Shown one piece after another: positions 45,754-58,098 of a DNA stretch of 64,000 bases (positions are counted from its first letter, which is position 1; each line of letters begins with the position of its first letter). The notes below the pieces were generated by a model. It saw nothing but the letters and a program-made list of their open reading frames with translations, was not told the DNA's origin and ran no database searches. A program made the position numbers and the translations under genes. Source of the stretch: Liolophura sinensis (Eukaryota > Mollusca > Polyplacophora > Chitonida > Chitonidae); assembly GCF_032854445.1 (NCBI RefSeq), contig NC_088298.1, positions 11,335,504 through 11,399,503 of the forward strand, written 5' to 3'.

Positions 45754-46963
45754 GTTAGGAGGCCTTTTCGGAGGCTATGTCTCCTGGTCCAAGTTTAAAG
45801 GGACGCCGAACGACGATTGGATTGACCGCCTGAATCACTTGTGGACCGTCTTCCTGCTGGCCTTGTTTGCCATTTTCGTCAGCACAAGTCAGTTTGTGGG
45901 AAATCCGATTTACTGCTGGGCGCCCGCTGAGTTCAAGGACCACTGGGTGGACTACACGAAGTCAATATGCTGGGTGTCCAACACGTACTACATTCCCATG
46001 AAGGAGGTGATCCCCGTGCACATCCCAGAGCGCACAGAACAGGAGCTGCAGTACTACCAGTGGGTGCCCATCATTCTCCTGTTCATGGCCCTCATGTTTA
46101 AGTTCCCGAATGTTCTGTGGAACATCTTCAACGACGGATCAGGGGTCAACGTAGACAAGGTCGTGGTCTTGGCCGAAGCCACGCAGATGGGAAGTCCCGA
46201 GGATCGCGAGAAGTGCATCAAACACATCGCCATTTACATGGACCGGTGGCTGGAGACGAATCGCGAGACCAAGTACAATGTGGTGGTGCGCGTGCGCCAA
46301 CGCCTGACGAAATACTGCATGTTCTTCTGTGCTAAGAAAGACGGCACGTACCTGACAGGATTCTACATGTTCATAAAGCTCCTGTTCTGCGTGAACGTCA
46401 TTGGCCAGTTCTTCCTTCTCAACGCTTTTCTCGCCATGGAGTACAACCTGTACGGCGCCGAGGTCATTAATTACCTGTCGGAGAAAGGCAATCTTAGAGA
46501 ATCCCCAAGATTTCCGCGTGTGACCTTGTGCGACTTCCAGATTCGACAGCTCCAGAACCTTCTTCGCTACACTGTCCAGTGCGTTCTTCCCATCAACCTC
46601 TTCAACGAGAAGATCTTCGCCTTCTTCTGGTTTTGGTTGGTGTTGGTTGCCACGGTTACCATCGCCAGTTTTATCTTCTGGTTGTGGCGTGTCTTTTTCC
46701 TCCAGAACAAAAATCGCTATTGCAAAAGGTACCTGAAGCTTCTGGATCTCATCCAGACAGGTGAAGACAAAAAGCTCTGCATGAATTTCGCCAACCATTA
46801 CTTGAGAGATGATGGTATCTTTGTTCTGCGCTTAGTGACGAAGAACTCCACGGATCTGGTGACCGCTGACCTTTTGGCACATCTCTGGAAGATCTACAAA
46901 GATAAACCCTACAATCGATCTAGATTACCAGAGGACGACGAGAAAGAGGCTCTCATGCGATAA
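45754..46963 (+). CDS. inx: Innexin gap-junction protein, large terminal coding exon
   Basis: Innexins are four-pass plasma-membrane proteins that form gap junctions and hemichannels in invertebrates. Joined to the 8 bp exon at 27313, this exon gives 405 residues, within the usual range. In that numbering: TM1 about 31-52 (HLWTVFLLALFAIF), first extracellular loop with C57 and C75, the innexin signature YYQWV at 103-107 leading into TM2 (106-125), cytoplasmic loop, TM3 203-229, second extracellular loop with C262 and C279, TM4 291-314, and a tail of about 90 residues ending DDEKEALMR. The four loop cysteines are the conserved set. No N-X-S/T sequon is seen in either loop, which fits a junction-forming type but does not prove it. 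The frame is also open back to an ATG at 45677, but that stretch crosses the acceptor TGATTGCAG and lacks the family N-terminus. Third codon positions are GC-rich, unlike the flanks. The stop is TAA at 46961. Confidence 0.96.
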
Positions 46964-49605
46964 AGTTGTCGTTGTTTGGACAAACGATGTTGACCAAAAG
47001 AAACTGTGACTCACAATCTGCAGAGAAAAACTTTTTTTTAATATACAGACGGTCTTATTTTCTCACGACGTTGTTAAGTAGCGTGAGTGGGCATCTGAAA
47101 ATGATGAAACCAACCTGCGGACAATACCACAATCGATGAGCGACTTGAAACCAAGCCTGCCTTCATTGTTGATTGTCTAGAGATATTGAGCTATGAGTTT
47201 ACATGTCCATCTGGCAACACCGTACAGAACTGGTGTGAACCTTTGCAATGAGAGTTCTTCCAGTGTAGTGTGGCACAGACTGTCTACATTTCAACCTGAT
47301 GCTGTGTTAAAAGCATAGTGTATTGGCTGCTTGCTCATATGCTTTAGAACTATCGCGTAACGCTCCGAGTAGAACGACCTAGAAAAAGGGTTGTTACTTA
47401 CAGAAGTCGTCAACAAATTGTACAGGTTTGAACAGTTGGGCTGCAAGCCGGAGTAGCTTTGCAAAACTATACATTTTTCCCATCGAATGTTTTTCTCTTG
47501 TGATCTTGAGCAACGAATGTTTCATCTTGTCCAACTATGCAATACTAAGCATGTAAATTAAGCAAAATATTAAGCAATATTTTACACTGTGCATGCGTAG
47601 GAATTTTTTTCTTCTGGATCTGGCGGTGGATTGATACCGTACTAGTCCTGTGTGACCTTGCGCTCTGAGTTCAGCTTAACCTATTCCAGCTCCTGTCTCT
47701 GTATGACAATTAATGCTTGGTTTCAGGATAAAGTCATATTATCAATTCTGATTGAAAGCAATTTTATTGTATGGAAGGTTTGTGTTTAGTTCAGTGTGGC
47801 TTATGTGAAAACGTCCATTTTCTTAAGGATATCTTTTAATCTCCCACAGAATAGGACAACAACTTATGGTTGTGCAAAACTTTGGACATTGCAAAGATCC
47901 TACAGTTTCGCAAGACAGAAGGTCAGCTATTAAGTGGTCCTGTTTTCGAAATAATGAGAACTGGTCATTGAACTCATCGGGTTTCTGTTATCACGTTCTT
48001 CCACAAAACGTTCTTAAAGTGATGTTGATTAGGCGGGTTGGTATCGACTGGGTTCTAGCATTTATCAATGTATTTGAAAGACTAATTATGATCTCCAAAT
48101 GTGAAATCTTTTCCTAGAAGCAATTCATGCGCTGTGCTGTTGTTACCTTAAACCTGGTTTGTCAATTACATCCATATCAATGACTGACACATCTCACCAC
48201 ACGATTTTTAAAGTTTTACCGCGAACAATACATGCAATGACGGTAAAATCGAGAATTCCAAAAACTGCTATTCCACCAATGTTGTCAAATTATTCAGTGA
48301 CTTAATATTCCATTTCCAAAAAGGTCATTACCCATTCATTTACAGTCGCGTTCCTTAATTCCTGTAACATATCACCTGGCTGAAATATGTGGGTCTTGCC
48401 TACACCTGTATACTAAATGAGTGAACTTTTCTTGATGTAAATGTTCTTGATGACTACTTTCAATTTCCACCCACCCCCACTCCCAAATTGTACTACAATC
48501 TTTACCCAGATGTCGTCTCTTATTTTTTTTAACACACATTGGAAAATTTCCACACAGATCCTTTTCCAAAGCTTTAAAATTCCAACAGTCCTTATTAAAC
48601 ATCCGAAACTTCCCGCATTTCCTATTCCCTGTTCCCCTTCGAAAAATGTCCACATTCCCACTGAGATTCCCACCTTAGGTTTTTCAATTCCTTAAGGTGT
48701 GACGGTACCTGAACACACTAGGTGCTAAAACAATATAAACTGACAAATAAATAATTCCTACCATCGGTAAAAATGTACCTTTTTTAAATGGTCTTTCAAA
48801 TCCGCATTTATGTGATACTTGACTCCTCCACAGACGTAGCATATGTTTCAATATTTTGGCGTCTTCCATTCTGTTCAGCCCGTATGTCCTTCATGCAAGG
48901 AACGTTGATTACATTTGCTTTACTGTCTAGGCTCGGAATTCTGAGATAGACACGGTTTAGCTCCATTTATCCAGGAGAAAAGTATACAAGTTTTGTTTTC
49001 TTCTGCGTTCACAGATGTACATACAGATTGTTGATGTTGAAAACTTTTTGATGTTAAACATTTTGAATTACGTTTCATTGTTGAATAAATGTTGCCTTAA
49101 TATAGATGTAAACCAAATTCATATCGCTTCCATCATATCCGATTTGATCTTCAGTACATATTTTGCTTGTGCACGTTGTTTACATTTCAAAAATTCTTAT
49201 GCAATATGAGGAATTCTTGGAGTTTTGTGAATTTGTCCCCATGTTATTTGAATACAACATTGTATTCTCATTGTGTTTTTTGATAAAGAATGCGCTTTAC
49301 GATGTTTATGTGTTTTTCCATTTTCCATATCTACTTCAAGCAAGTTTACAAAACTATATCAGAGAGAGAGAGAGAGGGGAGGATTTAGAATAAGGGGTGG
49401 TATAATATTAACTCCAGGAACTTTGAGTGATAATTGAAGAGCACCCCTTATTCATTCATTAATAATAATACAATTTAGTGGATCTCTGCTTATAATATAT
49501 GTCATTTCCAAGGAATGTGAGGAGATTGACGCTAATCTGTTCAAAACATTGTTGCCTTGAATTTTGTTAAACAGCAATAAAACTATCTTTTCAAAACATT
49601 TGAGT
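46964..49605 (+). other. Putative innexin 3' UTR
   Basis: About 2.6 kb free of SINEs and tandem arrays, in contrast to both sides, as expected of transcribed sequence under some constraint. AATAAA occurs at 48746, 49084 and 49576. The last is followed by T/G-rich sequence and is the most likely distal signal. A (GA)n run lies at about 49360-49378. Open frames of 60-93 codons here have no recognised motifs. Confidence 0.5.
49576..49581 (+). terminator. Candidate distal polyadenylation signal AATAAA
   Basis: AGCAATAAAACTATC followed within about 30 bp by TTTGAGTATTCTTACATTCT. The next repeat element only begins at 50035. Confidence 0.45.
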
Positions 49606-50034
49606 ATTCTTACATTCTGTCTTCCAATTCATTTTGATTTATTTTTCTGTTAACCAGTGTTAACCAGTTAACCATCACGGACTCCATGAAATAACACTCA
49701 ACCAATCAACCAAATTTCCTCACACAGCAATTTGACATTTTCTCACAATGACTTATCTTACCAAAAAGCTAGTTATCTACCTTACCAAAACGCCCCAGTT
49801 TGGTCTGGACGAGGTAGTCAATTTGGGTTTAAGCCGGAAATGTAGGCAAAACTAAAAACTTGACAAAGTAAGAATGCACAAATCTTTGTAAGACAGTTAA
49901 CTATATTGACTTGGTGGAAATGTCATGCCTGGAGTTTTTATAATGTTTCAGTTAATCAGCACTATAAACAAACCCCTCGACATGCATTGCCGTTTAAGAC
50001 AATGCCATCATGATCACCAACCTTACAGAAAAAA

Positions 50035-50255
50035 GGGGCCTACGAGAGGCACTCACCAGTGCGATCCCTGTGGCTTGTCCAGTTCATGCTAGCTTCCTCT
50101 CTGGCCGTAAGAGTGACGGTCTTCCAGCAACCTGCGTGTGGGTGGGTGGTTTCCCGTGATCTCTGGCCGGTTTCCTACCACTATAATGCTGGTGCCGTCG
50201 TATGGCGGAAACTTTCTTGAGTGCAACGTAAAACTCCAGTCAAATAAATAAATTA
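50035..50255 (+). mobile_element. Family A SINE with shortened head
   Basis: Starts GGGGCCTACGAGAGGCACTC, so the 5' end is present but the middle of the tRNA-like head is deleted. B-box-like GTCCAGTTCATGC, V-like core, CAACGTAAAACTCCAGTCAA and an AAAT tail follow. Confidence 0.85.
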
Positions 50256-50431
50256 CATGAAAAACGAGTAAAGACTTACCGTGGTCATCATCTGACAGGA
50301 CTCTGCGCAGATTCCTAGCAGGTTGGTGTCGGCCTCGAGCTGTAGTGCTTTATTCACATCCACTTTTTAAACTATCTTTGTGCATATTCTTTTGACCCAT
50401 ACAACCTGGAAGACAAGCTGCACACCAGGTA

Positions 50432-51100
50432 TACACTAATCCTTGTTAGTAATACACTGATCCTTGTTAGTAATGCACTAAACCTTGTCAGTGATACACT
50501 AAACCTTGTCAGTGGTACACTAAACCTTATCAGTGATACACTAAACCTTGTCAGTGAAACAATAAAACCTTGTCAGTAACACACTAAACCTTGTCAGTGA
50601 TACACTAAACCTTGTCAGTGGTACACTAAACCTTGTCAGTGATACACTAAACCTTGTCAGTGATACACTAAGCCTTGTCAGTGGTACACTAAACCTTGTC
50701 AGTGATACACTAAAACCTTGTCAGTAACACACTAAACCTTCTCTGTGATACACTAAACCTCAGTGATACACTAAACCTTGTCAGTGATACACTAAGCCTT
50801 GTCAGTGATACACTAAACCTCAGTGATACACTAAACATTCTCAGTGATACACTAAACCTTGTCAGTAATACACTAAACCTTGTCAGTGATACACTAAACC
50901 TCAGTGATACACTAAACATTCTCAGTGATACACTAAACCTTGTCAGTGATACACTAAACCTCAGTGATACACTAAACCTCAGTGATACACTAAACATTCT
51001 CAGTGATACACTAAACCTTGTCAGTGGTACACTAAACCTTCTCAGTGATACACTGAACCTTGTCAGTGATACACTAAACATTATCACTAAACTACGTCAC
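50432..51100. repeat. Minisatellite, 21-bp unit
   Basis: About thirty copies of ACTAAACCTTGTCAGTGATA plus C, including 18 bp short forms (ACTAAACCTCAGTGATAC). Long and short forms alternate in a pattern that itself repeats. The minus strand reads a seven-residue repeat (RFSVSLT) for 125 codons, with no sign of expression. Confidence 0.97.
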
Positions 51101-51397
51101 TGATACAATTAACCCCTTCAGTAATACATTACATTATATCAATGAAACACATGATTGCACCACTGATGCATTAAACTCTGTCAGTGATACACTGAACTTA
51201 ATCAGTGATACAACTAAAGTCTATCTCTGCTACATTAATCGCCATGAATGCTACACTTAACTCCGTGAGTGATACACTAATCTCTGATATACACTAAACT
51301 TAATTATTTGGTAAACTGTTAGTGTTATACTAATCTCTATCAGTGATATGCTAAATTGTATCAGTTATACACTAAAACTCCATCAGTATTACACTGA
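51101..51397. repeat. Degenerate bridge between the 21-bp and 47-bp arrays
   Basis: Words such as CAGTGATACACT and CACTAAA recur irregularly, linking the two arrays into one evolving block. Confidence 0.7.
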
Positions 51398-51935
51398 ATT
51401 GTGCATGTCAGTGACACACTAAAACTTCATCAGTAGTCCACTAAATTATGCATGTCAGTGACACACTAAAACTCCATCAGTAGTCCACTAAATTATGCAT
51501 GTCAGTGACACACTAAAACTCCATCAGTAGTACACTAAATTATGCATGTCAGTGACACACTAAAACTCCATCAGTAGTCCACTAAATTATGCATGTCAGT
51601 GACACACTAAAACTCCATCAGTAGTCCACTAAATTATGCATGTCAGTGACACACTAAAACTCCATCAGTAGTACACTAAATTATGCATGTCAGTGACACA
51701 CTCAAACTCCATCAGTATTACACTGAATTGTGCATGTCAGTGACACACTAAAACTCCATCAGTAGTCCACTAAATTATGCATGTCAGTGACACACTAAAA
51801 CTCCATCAGTAGTACACTAAATTATGCATGTCAGTGACACACTAAAACTCCATCAGTAGTCCACTAAATTATGCATGTCAGTGACACACCAAAACTTCAT
51901 CACTAGTACACTAAATTATGCATTTCAGCGATGTA
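51398..51935. repeat. Minisatellite, 47-bp unit
   Basis: Eleven or so copies of a unit with GTCAGTGACACACTAAAACT, CCATCAGTAGTCCACTAAAT and TATGCAT. Each 47 bp unit contains two diverged CAGT-ACACTAAA half-units, so it probably arose from the neighbouring 21 bp repeat. Confidence 0.95.
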
Positions 51936-52174
51936 TTAAACTCCGTCTGTGATACACCAAACCATGTGAGTGATATTCTAAAACTCCATGTCCTGAGGAT
52001 CTTATATATCCTCCTAGCATGCGAAGGTCAAAATTGCACGCTTTCCATTGTGAAATACTGTAAAATCGGTACTTCAGGTAGCTTACAGAAGTACGCTGTT
52101 GGCCAGCATTTTTCTGTCTCATTTTTCTCTTTACAAACAAGTGTGGTTCTGTGCAAAAAATTGAACTGAATTTT

Positions 52175-52490
52175 CATGACAAACAATTTTTCACTCATAT
52201 GACAACGAGGAATTATAAAGTGTTAGTAAATATACTGCGTCTTATTGCGGTAGGGCGAGTCCAAGCCGTTAAGGTGTTGCCGTGGCTCAAGTATAATTCA
52301 AAAGATATCAGACATGGCATCTCACCCAGTCAGATTATACTAGCACCGGGCCAATGAGCTCTTATTCCTTGCTCTAACCCCTCGCCAATCGAAGCAGCAA
52401 CAGGTACGGTTTTTAGTTTTTGGTGTGACCCGGTCCGGGTTTGATCCTAGGTTTCTCTCCTTGGAGCCAACCGAAGCGGTCCAAGAGTTG
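52175..52490 (-). mobile_element. Family C-like SINE, diverged
   Basis: Minus orientation: the module complement (CAATTTTTCACTCATATGAC, AACGAGGAATTAT), then TCCTTGCTCTAACCCCTCGC, which matches the family C body. The head has CGGTCCGGGTTTGATCCTAG (B-box complement). The middle differs from the 24.2 kb copy, so it may be a separate subfamily. Confidence 0.6.
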
Positions 52491-53084
52491 AATACACTTG
52501 ATTACTGTGGTAATGGCATACACTTATTCAGTAAATATCAACTATATTGATGATTAGGCATACTTGTATGTGGACTACTACAGGGTAAACATCAAGTCAT
52601 TACTATGCCCGATAAATGTGGTGGTGCCTATATACTCTTACAGAGTAAGCATTATGCTGGGTACCGGTATACTTGATTACTGCACAGTGGTAAAGTGAGT
52701 ATCAAATACTGAATATGTTGGATAAGTGTATTAATGTCACAGTGTAGAGTTCGTAAAAAATATTGAGCATAATTTATTACTGTGCGTGGTAGTATCTAGA
52801 TTATACCATTGTATAGATTAAGTATTAAGTATCGATTATCTTGGATAAACGTGGTAGTGTAGAGGACGTTGCACTGTGACGGTTCAATATCATAAATATT
52901 TTTCAAGTGAGAGGTGAAAATGACAACCCACGAGACGCGGAAGTATTTATGATATTCAACATTCACTATGGTATATTCTTTTTATTATTCATTTTTTTAC
53001 AATATCGTGATTTTGTGTATTTGAACAAGTTTCAGCAATATTTTTGGCTGTAGACCGAACTGTGCACGGGAGTATAATAAAAGT
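52491..53084. repeat. Very degenerate tandem zone
   Basis: Scattered variants of ACTGTGGTAGTG, GAGTAAGTATCAAGTA and TATACTTG resemble the 58 bp array that follows. I read it as the aged edge of that array. Confidence 0.55.
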
Positions 53085-53815
53085 AACAAGTACCGAGTAT
53101 ACTGTTATAGTGTCTGTACTGTTATAGTGTATCAAGTATCAAGTATTGAGTATACCCAATAACTGTCGTAGTGTCTGTGCTATTATAGAGTAAGCATCAA
53201 GTAGTCTGTACTGTTATGGAGTAAGTATCAAGTGCTAAGTATATCTGCTAACCGTGATAGTGAGTGTACTGTTATAGAGTAAGTATCAAGTACTGAGTAT
53301 ACCTGTTAACTGTGGTAGTGTCTGTACTGTTATAGAGTAAGTATCAAGTGCTAAGTATATCTGCTAACCGCGGTGGTGTACTGTTATGGAGTGGCTTACT
53401 GTTATGGAGTTCTGTTATAGAGTAAGTTCCAAGTACTGAGTACATCTATTAACTGTGGTTGTGCCCATACTGTTATAGAGTAAGTATCAAGTAATGGGTA
53501 TATCTGCTAACTGTGGTAGTGTCTGTACTGTTATAGGATAAATATCAAGTATTGAGTATATCTGCTAACTGTAGTAGTGTCTGTACTGTTATAGAGTAAG
53601 TATCAAATATTGAGTATATCTGTTAACTGTGGTAGTGTCTGTACTGTTATAGGATAAGTATGAAGTATTGAGTATATCTGCTAACTGTAGTAGTGTCTGT
53701 ACTGTTATAGAGTAAGTATCAAATATTGAGTATATCTGTTAACTGTGGCGGTGTCTGTACTGTTATAGGATAAGTATCAAGTATTGAGTATATCTGCTAA
53801 CTGTAGTTAGTGGTT
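53085..53815. repeat. Minisatellite, 58-bp unit
   Basis: About twelve copies of a unit with CTGTTATAGAGTAAGTATCA, AGTACTGAGTATATCTGC and TAACTGTGGTAGTGTCTGTA. Copies near 53520-53810 are most alike and alternate in pairs (GGATAAGTATCAAG and GAGTAAGTATCAAA), so a 116 bp dimer is the recent unit. Confidence 0.93.
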
Positions 53816-54221
53816 CCAGAAATCTTCTACACACTATCACATAATTTGTCAAGGAAAGAATTCATCAATAAATGTATATTGCACGGATCTAAATGAACAA
53901 CGACTTTGTTAACAATCCGTAGTTTTTCCAACGCCATTCCTACCTTTGATATGGAAGAGCCTTACATAATTACTCTCTGTATGTAATTTTGTTTCACTCA
54001 AATGTACATTTAATTGATCTATCTGGTACTTTCTTGAGGTATGTCAATAGGACAATGTTTACTCCAAGCATATTGTCTTGAAATTCACACAGAATTATAA
54101 ACGTTTCATTAAAGAATATTGAAGAGTTTTGGTACAGTATACGTACAAACCGCTTTCCAACTGAATGAAAATATGTTCATTCAATTGTTGTTTAAGGTTG
54201 AACTCAAAATTTCTCACTCGC
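53816..54221. other. Intergenic stretch, nothing recognised
   Basis: AT-rich, no feature seen. Confidence 0.5.
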
Positions 54222-54445
54222 GTGATGGTGGGTGGGGGAAACAGAAGTCTCCGGAGTAAACCACCGGCCTGTAACAAGTTACTGACGAACTTCCCTATGC
54301 GTTACTTAAGACTTGTACTCTTCAACCGCTTGTTATCATCAATGCTCCATGAACACTGCAAGCGGGGCAATCTACAAATTCACTACCCCAGTCCGGGATT
54401 GAACCCAGATCTCGTATGCGTGAGGGGTTTCTTGGATCGATAGGC
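54222..54445 (-). mobile_element. Family D SINE with tRNA-like head
   Basis: GAGTAAACCACCGGCCTGTA and ACAAGTTACTGACGAACTTC are the family D core in reverse. GTCCGGGATTGAACCCAGAT contains a B-box complement marking the head near 54400-54445. Confidence 0.65.
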
Positions 54446-56221
54446 TTGACATTATAAGCAGACAAAGTCACGTCGTTTGTTATTTTCTCCCCAGTGATAA
54501 AAAATTCCACAGGGAAACGGTGTGCTTTTATGAATAGGATTCATATGCCACCATAAGGTCTAATGAATGGTGCCAACACATCCAATGTCCCACCATCCCT
54601 TTTCACGTTACTTTTCACTCCCTTCCGGTGAAAGCAGTTGTGACGTAATGACGTCACAGAGAGATTGAACATTTGTAACCAATGTGTGGGACATCCGGTT
54701 GACCTATTTCCAACAATATTGCTTATGACTGCTCAACTGCGTGTTCTTGATTAACACTTCGGAAAGGTATATTGCAAACCTACTTTCACCAAATATATTT
54801 GGAGTGACTAGACTATATAAAGGGATCGTACACGGGATTTCCGCTGCATATAAGCTGTTTGTCGCTCATGCCTGCATTGCCAATACAAGGTCTATTAAGT
54901 ATATAATGTTTTGTAACTTTGCAAGTAAACGTTCACACGGGGTTATATATATATATACATGCAAGTTGCGGTTTCCTGAATTGTGACTCACGAAATCCGT
55001 CTCCGAGTGCAGAGTAAAACCTCGTCATGCCGCACTAAGTATCTGGTAGTTGACCAATGTCCTGTTTACATGGCCAGGTACCTTATATATTCAAGTGTCT
55101 TTGTTCCTTTTTAAACTGTGAAATATGTTGACGTCTTCCGACTGACACCAAATTAAACTGTGCTAATTCTATAGGCTCTTTTTACATGAAAGTATTTATA
55201 CCATACTCAAGAACACAGTTCTGTTTCTGACTGAAGATATCAGGTTTCCTCGTGTACCAATAACATTGGTGAAACAAAAGAAGTTACGTTTGGTAGTTAT
55301 TTTCCTCGTATTTTCCTCATTATGGCAAAAATCATTGTTGCACTATTATTACGGTCACCAGGTTAAATGATGAAGGAAACCGTAAAAAGCCTCCGCATGT
55401 GACAGACCGAGTATATAGAGAGAGGTGGATTCGAACATCCGACCCCTGAGCCAAAAGAACCAAGTCTCTGTAGCCCAGTGACGATATTATACCGCTCTTG
55501 TTATCCGTGTAGTTATGACTTTTACCCAGAAGAGCAGTTACGACGTAATACAAAATTATATTATGTAACAAAACAATGTGAAACATTCACTATCCTAAAT
55601 AGTAACAAAAGCATTTGGCTTGTATAGTTTGGAATACAATTTCAAAAGCCGAAATTGTTGTTTCGAGGTCACGAGCCAGTCATCAAGATCAAACCACCTG
55701 AGCGAACAAAATGGCTGGATCGATTTAACTCCTCTGGGTGCAGCCAAGTAAACAGTTAAACGGAGTTGGTTATTGTATAAGAAGCTCTTTTTCGCCGAAA
55801 GCAATTATGCTCCAAGCTTCTTGATTTGTTGATTGCGACACACTGGATTTGTTCCGAACAGTGTTTTTAAGGATCCTCAAGACTGATGAACCGTTAGTCC
55901 CATTAACAACAAACACCACACAATAGGTCGTGCGAATTACTGTATGTGATACACGCGGACACATTTTGTAAACGCTGTGGTGAATCAGCTGTGCTCTCAG
56001 TGAATTCCCAGTAGGACACCTACAAAGATTCAGCGAAACTCAAGTATGACATGCACAATGTGTTTAACTAGTTAAGGATTTGACATATTTTATCACGGTA
56101 TATAGCAGACGACACACAGCATGAAATCAAAAATAGACATGAACAATGCTGAGTGACATTGTAGTAATCGCCTTATTCTGTGAAGTGAGACCAATTCAAG
56201 TTAAATTAAAGAACAATTTAG
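54446..56221. other. Intergenic stretch, no gene recognised
   Basis: No convincing exon. (TA)n is short at about 54943-54956. A tRNA-like relic may exist near 55425-55460 (GGATTCGAACATCC). Confidence 0.45.
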
Positions 56222-56310
56222 ACAGCGGAGAGTAGTCTAGAGGGTCTTATCTTTCAATCCGTAGGACACACGTGGTCGGGGTTCAAAACTGGCCTCAATT
56301 TTGGGGCAGA
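56222..56310 (+). other. tRNA-like head preceding a family E copy
   Basis: An A-box-like TAGTCTAGAGG (56233-56243) and B-box-like GGTTCAAAACT (56280-56290) are spaced as in a tRNA promoter. The text after the B-box resembles the family D head at 17.96 kb (GGTTCAAATCTGGCCTTGA). It may be a truncated family D SINE or the true 5' end of family E. Confidence 0.45.
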
Positions 56311-56711
56311 GTGTATCTAATACCGCTTAACCTGGGGTAGGGGCTGTAAAGGTAGCCATGCTCATTACATCTGCATGATGCCTTTATGAACAGTTGCAAT
56401 CAAAGCATGACTGAGATACCTTGTTTAATTGTTATTTGACCTGGAACTCATTCATGGACTACGAATTTGAACTTTGATATGGAATTCATGCTTGGAATAT
56501 CCACAGTCTACCCGGCATCATTGAAAACCGATGACCGCTTCTCTCTTGTGTGTTACCGGCTTTATTTCCTATTTGTATACTTTCTTACACACCTTTGTCT
56601 TTGGGAGATAGTGTTAAACGTTGTTTTGGAAACGGATCTTGCGATTATCGACTTGGAACGCCCTTTACGGACTATGAACGGTATACGAATGTCAGACATG
56701 ACGCTTATATT
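56311..56711 (+). repeat. Family E dispersed repeat, copy 3
   Basis: Closely matches 32251-32645 throughout. The plus frame from 56467 stays open for 115 codons, whereas the equivalent frame of the 32 kb copy has two in-frame stops. The sequence is therefore not a conserved gene as it stands. Confidence 0.85.
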
Positions 56712-57776
56712 TGTAGATACCCCCTGTGGTCGTGAGGACATCGTGACAACTCTGAACTTTTGCACAGCCTATGAAACATGTGTCTTCAAACCACATAAAT
56801 CGCCAGAAGTCTGACCCTGAACTGAATCATGCCCAAAACTCAACTTGCTGTAATATTAAATTATAATTGTAGTTAACACATACAAAGGCATGTCATATCT
56901 TGTTTTCAAAGTCACTTACTTAAGGATTGACTGTAGTGGTTTTTTTAAATTTTTTTGGGGTTAAAACGAAAAAAAAAAAACAAACACTCTGCAAACTTAC
57001 ATAACCCACGTTCAAACTTAAATACTTATAATTGAATTTAAGGAATAAAGGAATGTTATCCGATGTTTTTCTTTCATTTCAAACCGTGGAAAATGTTAAT
57101 CGATTTTTGGAGGAAGGAAACTCTGCAGGCTTTTGAGTACACATCTTAGCAATGAGATCCTTTAGGCCAGTGAAAATGGTGGTCGAAGTTTTGGCACGGA
57201 AGATGCAGAGCGAGTTGAATTTATTTATATATATATATATATATCGTTCTCAAAAATATATTTTAAAGGAAGAACGATTAAATCTGTAAAAGATCAGATT
57301 AATAATTCTAATAATGTAATCCAAGTCTATTCTTCAGAATCAGACAACATGGAATACTGCGACGTGTTAAAAATTATAGTGAATGACATTGTCCATCCAT
57401 CTATCTGCGGACGAACTCATTGTCCCTGTTGTCTGCCATACTATACGCGCGAGTCACGTTGTTAACGGAAATGTTAAACATACAGTTAACAAACAGTTTT
57501 CTCAGTAAACAAACGCTATATAGGTTGTAAAATCTGTTTGACAGTCTCCCTCATTTTGTCTATCTTTAATGATGTAAAAGGGATGATACATTACCAGTTT
57601 TTTTATTTAAAATTTAAAATAAAACCTTTAGTTACAAGTTACAAGATGAAACTTTTACCTTGTAACTTGAAAATACAATTAATTTCCCTATTCTAGTTTG
57701 AAGTTACAACTTACAAGTTGAACTTCTAAGTTCTAACTTACAAATTGAACTTCTAAGTTCTAACTAAAGGTCTTTA
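56712..57776. other. Intergenic, A/T-rich
   Basis: (TA)n microsatellite at about 57225-57244. A short direct repeat (GAACTTCTAAGTTCTAACT) occurs twice at about 57719-57767, with related ACAAGTT words upstream. No exon recognised. Confidence 0.55.
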
Positions 57777-57838
57777 ATACTTCACTAATACGACCGCGGT
57801 CAGCATCATGGTTGGAGGAAACCGGACAGAGCCCGCGC
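57777..57838 (-). mobile_element. Family A SINE fragment
   Basis: TTCACTAATACGACCGCGGT followed by AGCATCATGGTTGGAGGAAA and CCGGACAGAGCCCG. Both ends are missing. Confidence 0.75.
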
Positions 57839-58098
57839 TGTTTCTGCATACTGGATAAAACATCCACCCCTCCACACATGTCTGAAAACCCTTTTAGTTA
57901 TACCAAAAAAAAAAAAAAATACCCGAACTGGCGGGAACTAGGCTTGAACCCCGGCTTCACTGGTAAAGGGTCGGCCAGATGCTGACGAGGAAAGATCGAG
58001 AGCTTTAGAGCCTAATGAATCAACGAAGACATTAAGGTGAACTGTAAACAAGTTAATATTTAAGATGTTTGATATAATATTTACTCTAATCTGTACAG

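Noticed and set aside
46139-46798. 219-codon minus-strand open frame opposite the innexin exon
   Set aside because: A shadow of the GC-rich coding strand, with no motif of its own.
50710-51087. 125-codon minus-strand frame with RFSVSLT repeats
   Set aside because: Translation of the 21 bp minisatellite; no promoter, splice site or non-repetitive part.
56467-56814. 115-codon frame that looks faintly like a membrane protein
   Set aside because: It lies in dispersed repeat E, and the sister copy at 32 kb has stops in the same frame.
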